From: Candidatus Fermentibacterota bacterium
GTDB taxonomy: Bacteria; Fermentibacterota; Fermentibacteria; Fermentibacterales; Fermentibacteraceae
Direction: 5' to 3'
NCBI GenBank assembly: GCA_002748705.1
Contig: PDSZ01000024.1
Location: forward strand, 1-47,690
Length of the DNA: 47,690 nt
The position numbers and the translations under genes were made by a program. This document shows positions 1-7,796 of the stretch, in pieces (the first letter of the stretch is position 1; each line of letters opens with the position of its first letter). The notes under the pieces were generated by a model. It searched no databases. It worked only from the letters and a program-made list of their open reading frames with translations, and was not told the DNA's origin.

Positions 1-1
1 A

Positions 2-220
2 GGTAAGCGGAGGTATTCAACCGACCGGGTAATGACCAAGCTCCGGGAAACGAGCGAGACTGTGATCAGCATGGTCTACCTGGTAATGAATCTTGAGAGG
101 CTGTTGAGGGAGGGTGCTTCCTCATACCTTATGAGGATTTATCACAGTCTGAAAGCCTGCTTGTTACTGGATGTCCTTTGGGTCAAACTGGACTGGTCAG
201 GTATGCATGGCCGGGGCTGA
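2..220 (+). CDS. IS5-family transposase, C-terminal fragment (cut by window edge)
   Basis: The reading frame is open from base 2 and stops with TGA at 218-220, giving the last 72 or so residues of a protein that begins outside the window. The run KRRYSTDRVMTKLRETSETV followed by a Leu-rich 'LVMNLERLL' stretch matches the usual C-terminal end of IS5-type DDE transposases, after the catalytic Glu. The tail past 'NLERLL' is longer than usual and looks unconserved. A start inside this stretch at base 32 is only an internal GTG/ATG-like codon, not the true start. The same family reappears as a 5' fragment at the other end of the window (46846-47690); whether they are copies of one element cannot be told because the two fragments do not overlap. 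Confidence 0.75.
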   Translation, partial: GKRRYSTDRVMTKLRETSETVISMVYLVMNLERLLREGASSYLMRIYHSLKACLLLDVLWVKLDWSGMHGRG

Positions 221-473
221 GTGGGATGATGGGTTGATCATCAAGCCCTAGTTACTGACAAGGGTAAGGTACCCTGATCAGCGGTGGTGGTCCAACCATT
301 ATGTCTAGGACTCTGCTGAAAAGAATGAGATAAACAGCAGGCTGTGAAGAAAGTGCAGCTGCTTCAGAAAGAATACAGCAATCTCTGAAAAACTCTCTCC
401 ATAGCAGGAATGGCAGGATTCTCAATCCTGCAATTCTTTAAGTTTATTTCAAGGAGGGGTATCTTTGAATAAA
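221..473. other. Spacer after the transposase, with three small hairpins
   Basis: No convincing gene lies here. Three perfect stems are visible: 225-230 with 237-242 (6 bp, 6-nt loop), 261-266 with 270-275 (6 bp, 3-nt loop) and 413-420 with 424-431 (8 bp, 3-nt loop). The first two lie just after the transposase stop and may end its transcript or mark the 3' part of the insertion sequence. The third sits between the convergent transposase and lamin-tail genes and could be a weak bidirectional terminator; only AATTCTTT follows it on the plus strand. I could not identify the IS terminal inverted repeat. Confidence 0.4.
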
Positions 474-1058
474 CTAGTTTCCTGCGGTGTTGGCTTCCCC
501 TGGAGTTCCCCAGCAAACAGCATTACCGCCGTCATCTGCGGTGGGATTGGCATAATCCTCTGAAGGTTTCCAGTTTGTATCGTCATTGGGACCTGAAGGA
601 TCAATTCTCTCCAGAGATGCACCACCTCCGTCTGCTGGAGAAGGCGTTGTTCCATCTGCTCCCCAGTTCTCATCGTATCGAAGGGTTTCAAGAACAGTTC
701 CGTCTTCCGAGTACACGATGATCTCGTCACTGGAGTTTCTGAGACGCGTCCATTCACCGCTCCATGGAATCACTCTTATCTCTGTACCGTAAGCTGCTTC
801 AAATGAGGACTGGTTGGCGCATACAACCCCGTAGGTATCAGGAGCAAGAAGATAGTGCCCCAGATAAAGCTGGTTGTTGCCGTCGCTGAGCATCATTCCT
901 GCAAGGTTAACCGCTTCTGCCGAGGAATTGTAGAGTTCAATCCACTCCATGTGTTCATCAAGACCAAGGGTTTTGCCGTCAGGATTGTACATCACCTCAC
1001 TGAGTACAACCGCTCCAGGCATATTAGCCATGAGCATTGCTGCCGCAAGAAAAATCAT
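474..1058 (-). CDS. Exported lamin-tail-domain (LTD) protein
   Basis: This 194-residue protein starts with a short hydrophobic signal-like segment (residues 1-16, rich in Ala, Leu and Met) and then carries one lamin-tail domain: 'VVLSEVMYNP', 'EWIELYNSS', 'NLAGMMLSDG' and the closing 'GTPGEAN' are typical of that Ig-like fold. LTD domains in bacteria occur on exported proteins and often near nucleases or surface proteins; here nothing else is attached. The ATG at 1058 is preceded by AAGGAG at good spacing. It is last in a minus-strand run starting with ptb, 33 bases after the DUF4126 gene, but its job need not be related. The signal is short, so an uncleaved or lipid-free export route is uncertain. 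Confidence 0.8.
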   Translation of the reverse strand: MIFLAAAMLMANMPGAVVLSEVMYNPDGKTLGLDEHMEWIELYNSSAEAVNLAGMMLSDGNNQLYLGHYLLAPDTYGVVCANQSSFEAAYGTEIRVIPWSGEWTRLRNSSDEIIVYSEDGTVLETLRYDENWGADGTTPSPADGGGASLERIDPSGPNDDTNWKPSEDYANPTADDGGNAVCWGTPGEANTAGN

Positions 1059-1091
1059 ACAAGCTCCTTATTCATAAGTTGGTTTCTTCTG

Positions 1092-1640
1092 CTATATCCC
1101 GAGTCTTAGTTTTTGTTTCCTTCGCAAAAACAGGTAAGCCATGACCATTATCAGTAAAATAGCCATAATCGGAGCCACGACAGCAAGGACAGATGTGACC
1201 ACCGCTGCCCCGTCCTCCAGTACAGCTATCACCCCTGAACCTCCAACCGGTGTAATAACCGACCTGGCTGCAACAGTTGTCAGTTGAACACTCCCTGCAA
1301 CTGCTCCACCGGCAATGGCTGCCAGTATCCACCTTAATACTGGAGAAATATCACCGATTAGAGAAGCCACAAGAATTGTACCTGCCGCAGAGGCAGCAGG
1401 TGTTGCAATAGTATCAAGGCCGTTGCTTACCACTGGAATAAAGTAGGCCAGGGTTTCCACAACAGTAGCTATAATGAAACAGACTAAACACGGCCAGCTT
1501 CCTATCCACTGAAACCCGGCAACAGGTTCAAGGTGTCCGGTATGGGCGGCAATACTCATAACCAGCATGGGAATGAAAACTCGAAATCCGCATGCAGCAG
1601 CAAGAGCCACTCCCATAATGACACCCAGAACCCATTCCAT
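1092..1640 (-). CDS. DUF4126-family multi-pass membrane protein
   Basis: The 182-residue product has about four to five hydrophobic segments, a glycine/alanine-rich N-terminus with 'AAACGFRVFIPML' (the usual DUF4126 opening), and a basic C-terminal tail 'LRRKQKLRLG'. The family has no established function. The start ATG is separated by one base from the iorB stop codon, so the gene is probably translated from the same transcript as ptb-buk-iorAB. This could mean it handles something connected with keto-acid fermentation, such as product export, but that is only inferred from position. Confidence 0.75.
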   Translation of the reverse strand: MEWVLGVIMGVALAAACGFRVFIPMLVMSIAAHTGHLEPVAGFQWIGSWPCLVCFIIATVVETLAYFIPVVSNGLDTIATPAASAAGTILVASLIGDISPVLRWILAAIAGGAVAGSVQLTTVAARSVITPVGGSGVIAVLEDGAAVVTSVLAVVAPIMAILLIMVMAYLFLRRKQKLRLGI

Positions 1641-1641
1641 G

Positions 1642-2217
1642 CTAAAGCGCTTTTCCTCTTCTGAATGCCTCTATATTCACCTGAAGAGCTTTTGGTGGAA
1701 CCCGCTCTTCAATGGCAGCCAGCCAGTGTTCCTCAGCTATTTCAGGAAGCTGCTTCGAAGCTGCTCCAAGAAGAATCACATTAACAACTCTCATATTCCC
1801 CAGCTCCCTGGCAATATCCAGTACAGGTATCATCAGATTGGGAATATTCATCTCCTCAAGTATTTTGTTAACTTCAGGATAGGTTGCCTGGCCGGTGTTC
1901 ACAGTCATAGGGTCAATTCGCAGATCACAGGCAATCAGTTTACCTTCAGGGGACAGGAACTCAGCCCATCTGAGAGCTTCCATCTTCTCCATTGCAAGTA
2001 CAATATCTGCAGCACCCTTTTCCACAAGCACACTGTGCACTCTGCTTCCGAAACGGACATGGCTGGAAACAGCACCGCCCCGCTGTGCCATGCCGTGCAC
2101 TTCACTCTTTTTCACATCGAAGCCAGCTCTCCAGGCTGCGCTGCAGAGGACTTCGCTTGCCAGAAGAATGCCCTGGCCTCCTGTACCGCAAAGTATCACA
2201 TTCTTGACTTTTTCCAT
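1642..2217 (-). CDS. iorB: Indolepyruvate:ferredoxin oxidoreductase, beta subunit
   Basis: This 191-residue protein is the gamma-domain (2-oxoacid oxidoreductase, CoA-binding) subunit of the IorAB complex. The N-terminal 'NVILCGTGGQGILLASEVL' is the family hallmark, followed by 'EVHGMAQRGGAVSSHVR'. With IorA it oxidatively decarboxylates aryl-pyruvates, made by transamination of Trp, Phe and Tyr, to aryl-acetyl-CoA while reducing ferredoxin. Length is normal for the family. The start codon overlaps the iorA stop at base 2217, so the two are translationally coupled. A related enzyme acting on other 2-oxo acids cannot be excluded, but pairing with the fused IorA-type alpha subunit makes IorB the best call. 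Confidence 0.9.
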   Translation of the reverse strand: MEKVKNVILCGTGGQGILLASEVLCSAAWRAGFDVKKSEVHGMAQRGGAVSSHVRFGSRVHSVLVEKGAADIVLAMEKMEALRWAEFLSPEGKLIACDLRIDPMTVNTGQATYPEVNKILEEMNIPNLMIPVLDIARELGNMRVVNVILLGAASKQLPEIAEEHWLAAIEERVPPKALQVNIEAFRRGKAL

Positions 2218-4007
2218 CAGATTACCCCCTCAAGATCCTTGGACAGGGCATCCTTGGGACACACCTGAACACACAGGTTGCAGTTGGGCCAGCAGAGCAT
2301 TTCGTTAATAACCGGAATGTTTTCCTCGCTGTTCCAGCTGATGGCGGGGCATCCCAGTTTCAGACAGAGCTTGCAGTGTATGCACTTGGCAGGATCGTGA
2401 ACAGCCACTGTCTTTCGCTTGGGTTTGTATGCCATTATACAGGAACGCTTTGTGATAATAACACTAAGTTCGTCCCTGTCGAACTCCTCCATGAGAACCT
2501 TTTTCATTTCCTTGAGATTATGAGGGTCAACTGTACGGACATGCTTTACGCCGCAGGCGTGAACCATGGCTTCCAGATCAAGAACAGGAGCAGGTGCTCC
2601 ACGAAGGGTTCTGCCAGTTGTAGGGTTTTGCTGACCGCCTGTCATTGCAGTAAGGCTGTTGTCCATTATCATCACAGTGCCGGTATTTCCGTTATAGACC
2701 ATATCTATAAGCCCGGTAATCCCCGAGTGAACGAAGGTTGATTCACCTATGGCTCCCACCAGCTTTGGCATATTCTCTTTGCCTACGGCTTTTTCTATTC
2801 CTGCAAGAACTCCTACTGCAGCACCCATGCATACAACTGTCTCAAGTGCATTGTATGGAGGCATGAGCCCGAGAGTGTAACATCCTATGTCTCCTGTGGA
2901 ACTGGCACGAAGTTTTGAAAGGGAATGAAAGGCTCCTCTGTGGGGGCATCCTGGACAGAGGGCAGGAGGTCTTCCCGGAAGCTCCACACTTGAATAGGTC
3001 AGAGGCAGCTGTTTTCCATTCTGTATTCCGTTTCTTACTATCTCCGGATTAAGCTCGCTCTCCACAGGAATCACATCGGAACCGATTCCGTCCACAAGGA
3101 ATCTTGAACGGATTCGTTCTTCAAGATAGGGCTCTCCTTCTTCCACGAACATGATTCTGTCCACGCTATCGATGAACTTCTTGATAAGCTTCCAGGGAAG
3201 AGGATTGGTCATACCGAGTTTGAGAACACTGGCTTCAGGAGAAACTTCCTTCACATACTGGTAACTGATACCGCTTGTGATTATTCCAAGAGATTTATCC
3301 CCCATCTCAATTCTGTTCAGCGGCGAATCGACTCCCCATTCCTCAAGCTTTTTCAGTCTCTCAATTACTTTGGAATGCATTACTTTTGAATGGGCAGGAA
3401 TAGGAACCCTCTTGGCGATGTCCTTTGTGTATCCCTGAACTTTTATCTCTTTTCTGGGCCCTACATTCACCAGACTTTTTGAGTGACAGACTCTGGTTGT
3501 GACCCGAAGAAGAACAGGAGTGTCGAATTTCTCGCTTATTTCCAGAGCATAACCTGTGAAATCCTTGGCTTCCTGGCTGTCGGAAGGCTCAATTACCACA
3601 ACCTTGGCAGCCCTCCCCATCAGCCTGTTGTCCTGCTCGTTCTGTGAAGAATGAACTCCGGGATCGTCTGCACTGACAACAACAATACCACCTGTTGCAC
3701 CTATATAGCTCAAGGTAAAGAACGGGTCGGCAGCAACATTAAGACCTACATGCTTCATAGAGGTAAGTACTCTGGCTCCTCCGAATGAAGCACCTGCAAC
3801 AACCTCCATACCTACTTTTTCATTAGGAGCCCACTGTGCATCAATTTCAGGATACTCTTCTCCGATGGTCTCCATTATCTCCGTTGAGGGAGTACCGGGA
3901 TAGGAGCTGGCAAAATGAACTCCGTTCTCCCAGGCACCTCTGGCTATTGCCTCGTTTCCGGAGAGGAACAACCTGCCTGATGTGGTTTCATTGAGTTTTT
4001 TCCTCAT
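2217..4007 (-). CDS. iorA: Indolepyruvate:ferredoxin oxidoreductase, alpha subunit (TPP and two Fe-S clusters)
   Basis: The 596-residue protein has the IorA domain order: N-terminal pyrimidine-binding/2-oxoacid oxidoreductase part ('SSYPGTPSTEIMETIGE', 'VGMEVVAGASFGGAR'), a central domain, a TPP-binding domain (about residues 345-490, with 'CPGCPHRG', 'GDIGCYTLG', 'GES' and 'DNSLTAMTGGQQNP'), and a C-terminal ferredoxin module. The two cysteine motifs are CxxCxxCx4CP ('CIHCKLCLKLGCP') and Cx3CxxCx3CP ('CWPNCNLCVQVCP'); the second has one extra residue between its first two cysteines. It accepts aryl-pyruvate and passes electrons to ferredoxin. The gene follows buk by 13 bases and overlaps iorB. 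Product would feed acyl-CoA to Ptb/Buk encoded just upstream. Confidence 0.93.
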   Translation of the reverse strand: MRKKLNETTSGRLFLSGNEAIARGAWENGVHFASSYPGTPSTEIMETIGEEYPEIDAQWAPNEKVGMEVVAGASFGGARVLTSMKHVGLNVAADPFFTLSYIGATGGIVVVSADDPGVHSSQNEQDNRLMGRAAKVVVIEPSDSQEAKDFTGYALEISEKFDTPVLLRVTTRVCHSKSLVNVGPRKEIKVQGYTKDIAKRVPIPAHSKVMHSKVIERLKKLEEWGVDSPLNRIEMGDKSLGIITSGISYQYVKEVSPEASVLKLGMTNPLPWKLIKKFIDSVDRIMFVEEGEPYLEERIRSRFLVDGIGSDVIPVESELNPEIVRNGIQNGKQLPLTYSSVELPGRPPALCPGCPHRGAFHSLSKLRASSTGDIGCYTLGLMPPYNALETVVCMGAAVGVLAGIEKAVGKENMPKLVGAIGESTFVHSGITGLIDMVYNGNTGTVMIMDNSLTAMTGGQQNPTTGRTLRGAPAPVLDLEAMVHACGVKHVRTVDPHNLKEMKKVLMEEFDRDELSVIITKRSCIMAYKPKRKTVAVHDPAKCIHCKLCLKLGCPAISWNSEENIPVINEMLCWPNCNLCVQVCPKDALSKDLEGVI

Positions 4008-4020
4008 TCCGCACCTTTCG

Positions 4021-5097
4021 TTACTTGTATTCCTTCACTTCCTCGACTCCGTCAAGAACACGGAGAACCCCTCTGGTGAGAGCTTCCAGTTCTGCTTCGC
4101 CAGGGAACACCATGATCTTGCCGAGATAGGAGAGGTACTGTTCCAACTGTTCGGTAACCCATGAGTTATATGCCATGCCTCCTGTAATGACAACCGCATC
4201 CACTCTGCCTTTAAGGGCTGCTCCCATGGCACCGGCCTCTTTGGCCATCTGATATATCATTCCTCTTAGAACGCTGTCGGCTTTTTTATCCCCTGCTTCT
4301 ACCTTTTCCCATATACGGCCCACATGCTCATCTCCGAGATAAGCATAAACACCACCCTGTTTAAGAAGCATCCTTTTCAATTCAGCTGCAGAGTACTTTC
4401 CGCTGAAACAGAGCTTCATCAGGCCTGTCACAGGAAGGCCGCCTGTTCTTGTAGAGCTGAAGGGGCCTCCGTCATTGGCATTGTTGGTATCTATCATTCT
4501 GCCTTTTTCAAGGGCATTAACACTGATACCGCTTCCAAGATGCATTACCACCAGGTTCAAATCATTCAGGGGCTTGTTCATTCGGGCAGATGCCTTGTAA
4601 GCAACCATTCTGATGTTAAGAGCGTGACTGAGGCTCTTCCTTGGCAGAAGCGGATGCCCGGAATAACGGGCCTCATCAATCATTTCATCCACACATACAG
4701 GATCCACGAAGTAGGCAGGAATACCTGAGTCTCCGGCAATTGCCCATGCAATAGGCGCACCAAGGTTTGAGGGATGATCTGCCTGAAGAGTTGAACCGTC
4801 ACGGATATCATCAAGGAGTTTTTGGTTAACACGATAAGTTCCGCTCTTAAGAGGCTTGAAAGTGCCCCCTCTGCCAACAACAGCTGTGAGATCTTCTACA
4901 GAGTAGCCCTTGTCTTTGAGAACCTCAAGCACCAGGTCTTTTCTGAAGTTCATCTGCCTGTATGTTGATCCGAAAGCTGCAAGGTCTTCAGCTTCGTGAT
5001 GAATGTTCTCATCAAAAAGCATCTCATCTTCCCTGTACAACCCTGCCTTGGTTGAGGTGCCGCCAGGGTTTACTGCGAGTATCAGCCGTTGGGTCAT
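4021..5097 (-). CDS. buk: Butyrate kinase (acyl phosphate to acid plus ATP)
   Basis: The 358-residue protein belongs to the acetate/butyrate kinase (ASKHA) fold: 'LAVNPGGTSTKAGLY' is the phosphate-1 region, 'VVMHLGSGISVNA' and 'DTNNANDGGPFSSTRTGGLP' are butyrate kinase signatures, and 'AVVITGGMAYN' is the adenosine loop. It makes ATP from ADP and an acyl phosphate in the cytosol. Length matches known Buk enzymes. Its ATG overlaps the ptb stop by four bases (ATGA type), indicating coupled translation. Because it lies in one operon with iorAB, and no butyryl-CoA-forming genes are in view, its natural substrate may be branched-chain or aryl-acetyl phosphate; this is inference, and Buk enzymes are known to be fairly broad. 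Confidence 0.92.
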   Translation of the reverse strand: MTQRLILAVNPGGTSTKAGLYREDEMLFDENIHHEAEDLAAFGSTYRQMNFRKDLVLEVLKDKGYSVEDLTAVVGRGGTFKPLKSGTYRVNQKLLDDIRDGSTLQADHPSNLGAPIAWAIAGDSGIPAYFVDPVCVDEMIDEARYSGHPLLPRKSLSHALNIRMVAYKASARMNKPLNDLNLVVMHLGSGISVNALEKGRMIDTNNANDGGPFSSTRTGGLPVTGLMKLCFSGKYSAAELKRMLLKQGGVYAYLGDEHVGRIWEKVEAGDKKADSVLRGMIYQMAKEAGAMGAALKGRVDAVVITGGMAYNSWVTEQLEQYLSYLGKIMVFPGEAELEALTRGVLRVLDGVEEVKEYK

Positions 5098-5993
5098 TTG
5101 GACCCTCCTGCAACAACAACTCCCAGGGCCAGGCTGTTGAGCTTGGTCTCTGCAGCATCAGATCTGCTCAGCATAACCACCGGTGCGGCGGCACCGGCAA
5201 TCAGACCGCCTACCTGGGTGTCTGTCATGTACATGAAGCCCTTTGCAAAGATGTTGCCGCTTGCAATATCAGGTGTAACAAGAACATTGGCTCTGCCGGC
5301 AACAGGCCCTGTCATGTTCTTTATTCGTGCAGCTTCAGGGTCCATTGCTCCATCTACAGCAACAGGGCCGGCAACTTCAGCTCCATCTATACCTTCTGCT
5401 GCCAGCTTCTCCCAAAGAACTGTTTCAGGCATTTTCTCATTAACCACCTCCACAGCAGCGAGGAGGGCTATAAGAGGTTTCTCAGCTCCAAGCTTTACCA
5501 TAACCTCTCCTGCATTCCATGCTATCTGCTTTACCTCATTCAGGTCAGGACGAATGTTCATTCCCCCGTCTGTGATTCCCACCAGTCTTTTCTGTTTCGG
5601 TGCGTGAACCACTGCCACATGGCTGAGGACTCTACCGGTTCTCAGACCTATTTCCTTGTCAAGAATTGCGTTCTGAAAAACGGAAGTTTTAAGAAGCCCT
5701 TTCATAAGCATGCTGGCTTCTCCTGTACTTACAAGCCTTACAGCCTCTTTTGCAGCGGTTTCTGCATCTTGACAATCCTGAACGGTTATGTCGTCAGGCA
5801 GCTTCTTTCCAAGAACCTCGAGGGACTCTTTCACCCCTGAAGAAGGCCCTATGATTATACTTCCGGCAAGGCCGGATTCAGAAGCCTGAATAAGAGCTTC
5901 AAGGGATGCAGGGTCGTGTCCCATGGGAACAGCAGCCCGGGAACCGCTGACAGACCTGGCAGCCTGACGGATTTCTTCGAAATTTCTAAGCAA
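5094..5993 (-). CDS. ptb: Phosphate butyryltransferase (acyl-CoA to acyl phosphate)
   Basis: The 299-residue protein is a Pta/Ptb family phosphotransacylase: 'AVPMGHDPASLEALIQA', 'ASMLMKGLLKTSVFQNAILDK', 'AGRANVLVTPDIASGNIFAK' and 'VMLSRSDAAETKLNS' are recognisable family blocks. It exchanges CoA for phosphate on short acyl-CoAs. I place the start at the TTG at 5993-5991, because a GAGGAGG ribosome site lies 8 bases upstream (6008-6002) and the resulting N-terminus 'LRNFEEIRQAARS' fits the family length of about 300; the frame stays open to 6179 but that extension is unconserved and would overlap the divergent gene. It is the first gene of the ptb-buk-iorA-iorB run. Confidence 0.9.
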   Translation of the reverse strand: MLRNFEEIRQAARSVSGSRAAVPMGHDPASLEALIQASESGLAGSIIIGPSSGVKESLEVLGKKLPDDITVQDCQDAETAAKEAVRLVSTGEASMLMKGLLKTSVFQNAILDKEIGLRTGRVLSHVAVVHAPKQKRLVGITDGGMNIRPDLNEVKQIAWNAGEVMVKLGAEKPLIALLAAVEVVNEKMPETVLWEKLAAEGIDGAEVAGPVAVDGAMDPEAARIKNMTGPVAGRANVLVTPDIASGNIFAKGFMYMTDTQVGGLIAGAAAPVVMLSRSDAAETKLNSLALGVVVAGGSK

Positions 5994-6085
5994 GGTTAAA
6001 ACCTCCTCTATGGAAATTGAGCAGAATAATGGATATGATACTATTGTTGAAAAGCACTTGATCAACCAGACCTGCAGGGAGAACA
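5994..6085. promoter_or_regulatory. Divergent promoter region between ptb and the HAD gene
   Basis: These 92 bases separate two genes pointing away from each other and must serve both. On the minus strand TTCAAC and TATTCT lie 17 bases apart, a plausible but weak sigma-70-type pair for the fermentation operon. I see no clear plus-strand pair for the HAD gene and no obvious operator palindrome. Confidence 0.3.
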
Positions 6086-6763
6086 TTGACCCTTCTGAAG
6101 CTCTGGAAGAGAACTGAAGCGGTTCTCTTTGATTTTGACGGCGTTCTGGCAGACAGCGAACCGTTTTACCGTTCCTCATGGAATCAGGTGCTGGTTCAAT
6201 TCGGCCACTCAGTGTCAGAAAAAGACTACTGGAAATACTGGGCCTATCTGGGCCAGGGGCTTAAAGGAGAAATGGAAAGAACAGGTCTTGTGATAGACAA
6301 TACCTCCCAGTCCCAGGCCAGGGCCCAGCAGAAAGAAATCTATTCCAGATTCTGCCTTTCAGGAAGCATTCCTCTGTTTTCCGGCGCTGCAGAGGCTGTG
6401 AGCATGGCATGCAAACTGAAAAAATGTGCAATAGCTTCAAATACAGAGAGCAGTCTTGTAAGAGCCATAGCATCAACTGAAATGAAAACTCTCCCTCCTG
6501 TTGTGGGAGGAGAAGGACTGAGATCAAAACCTGCTCCTGATATCTTTCTCAGGGCAGCTGAAGTACTGGAAGTAAAACCGGAAAAATGTCTTGTGATAGA
6601 GGATGCTCTGAAGGGCGTAAAGGCGGCGCAATCTGCGGGAATGCCTGTAATACTTGTGAGAAACGGATACAATGACAAATTTGAATCATCAGGAATATCA
6701 ATGGAGATTAGATCTATAAATACTTTGAATAATTTTATGAAGGAAAGACTGAATGCCAGGTGA
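6086..6763 (+). CDS. HAD-superfamily phosphatase (beta-phosphoglucomutase-like)
   Basis: The 225-residue protein shows the HAD core: motif I 'VLFDFDGVLADSE' (nucleophile and acid Asp), a helical cap, motif II 'IASNTES', motif III Lys in 'SKPAPDIF', and motif IV 'CLVIEDALKGVKAA'. Such proteins hydrolyse or isomerise small phosphorylated metabolites; the substrate cannot be read from sequence. A TTG start at 6086 with GGAG four bases upstream places motif I near residue 13, the normal position. It opens a plus-strand group with two membrane proteins and a glycosyltransferase, possibly making a phosphorylated precursor, though that link is weak. Confidence 0.85.
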   Translation: MTLLKLWKRTEAVLFDFDGVLADSEPFYRSSWNQVLVQFGHSVSEKDYWKYWAYLGQGLKGEMERTGLVIDNTSQSQARAQQKEIYSRFCLSGSIPLFSGAAEAVSMACKLKKCAIASNTESSLVRAIASTEMKTLPPVVGGEGLRSKPAPDIFLRAAEVLEVKPEKCLVIEDALKGVKAAQSAGMPVILVRNGYNDKFESSGISMEIRSINTLNNFMKERLNAR

Positions 6764-6770
6764 AATAGTC

Positions 6771-7301
6771 ATGTACGACCCTCTGGTTGTGCCTGTAGTT
6801 ATGGTACTCGCCGGATTTGCTCTTGCCTTTCACGGCAGGAAACTTGTTCCACTGGCGCTGGTTATTGTTTCACTGGCTGCCGGTTTCCTGTACGGCGGGG
6901 GTATAGTTTTATCGTTTACCGATAATCCTGATATCATCAGATGGGCACCGGTTATACTGGGCATTGCTGCTGCTGTACTTGTATCTGTTCTTTATCGGCT
7001 GTTTTTTTTCGCTGCCGGGGCTATTCTCGGTTTTGTTCTGGTACATCTTATCTTTCCTGAATCTTCTCTTATTTTCGGAATTCTCGGCGCCTTTCTAGGC
7101 GGAAGCCTTGTATATCTGTTCAGAAATCTGGTCTTCTCTGTACTTACTGCTCTATTTGGCGGTATACTTCTCGCTTCAGGATCAGTTAACCTGCTTGGCT
7201 GGATAAGGGTTTCAGCAGACAACGCTGCCTATATTCTCATACTGACAGGCACATGCATATGGGGATTCATTCATCAGATGCGTAAAGGAAGGAAATCCTA
7301 G
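6771..7301 (+). CDS. Multi-pass membrane protein, TM7S3/DUF4203-like
   Basis: The product of about 176 residues is almost wholly hydrophobic, with about seven predicted membrane segments, many Gly residues and a short basic tail ('HQMRKGRKS'). The glycine-rich repeated 'GAILGFVL' / 'GAFLGGSLVYLF' pattern is reminiscent of the TM7S3/TM198-like DUF4203 family, which has no settled bacterial function. Two starts are possible: ATG at 6753, with AAGGAAAG before it, which overlaps the HAD gene by 11 bases, and ATG at 6771 with AGGTGA seven bases upstream; I prefer the second because hydrophobic sequence begins soon after it. It ends in a one-base overlap with the next gene. Confidence 0.6.
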   Translation: MYDPLVVPVVMVLAGFALAFHGRKLVPLALVIVSLAAGFLYGGGIVLSFTDNPDIIRWAPVILGIAAAVLVSVLYRLFFFAAGAILGFVLVHLIFPESSLIFGILGAFLGGSLVYLFRNLVFSVLTALFGGILLASGSVNLLGWIRVSADNAAYILILTGTCIWGFIHQMRKGRKS

Positions 7302-7795
7302 TGGAAGAGCGTCTTCTGGATTACGGCATAGTACTCGGAGTTGTTTTGGTTCTTATGGGTCTTTTCAGGCTCTCTAGGTTTCTCTTGCGCAGATTTACTG
7401 CAAGGGAGAATTTTGACGCTGATCGTGCCCTTGTATGGGCAGGGTACTTTCTTCTTTCAGGACTTCTGCTGCTGCCTTTCATCACGGCTCTCCTGGCCTT
7501 TGCAGACAATCAGGCTCTTGCAGGAGGAATGCCCCTTCATCTATTTCTTACAGCGATCTCAGTGGTGCTCTTCAGCTTTGCAGAAGACCTGTTCAGAGAT
7601 TACAACTCCTATGGCTCCAGAGAACTTAAACCACTGAGCTGGCATGTAAAAAAACTGCTGATACCTGTTCTTGTCTTCTGGATTATCGGGTGTGTTTTCA
7701 TCAGCCCTCTTTTCTATTCCGGTCTTACTGTGCTTACCTCTGTTTTCTACAGACTATGCCTTTTCTTCAGAAAAACAGGGCCTGGAAAGAACTGA
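7301..7795 (+). CDS. Small multi-pass membrane protein of unknown function
   Basis: This 164-residue protein starts with GTG overlapping the previous stop by one base. It has about four hydrophobic segments (roughly residues 9-27, 47-68, 80-95 and 120-150) separated by charged loops such as 'LLRRFTARENFDADRA' and 'DLFRDYNSYGSRELKP'. I recognise no family. Its tight coupling with the upstream membrane protein suggests the two work together, perhaps in the envelope, and the glycosyltransferase gene begins two bases after its stop codon. Confidence 0.65.
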   Translation: MEERLLDYGIVLGVVLVLMGLFRLSRFLLRRFTARENFDADRALVWAGYFLLSGLLLLPFITALLAFADNQALAGGMPLHLFLTAISVVLFSFAEDLFRDYNSYGSRELKPLSWHVKKLLIPVLVFWIIGCVFISPLFYSGLTVLTSVFYRLCLFFRKTGPGKN

Positions 7796-7796
7796 T

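Noticed and set aside
5994..6179. Upstream extension of ptb
   Set aside because: Unconserved and overlaps the divergent HAD gene; a strong ribosome site supports the TTG at 5993.
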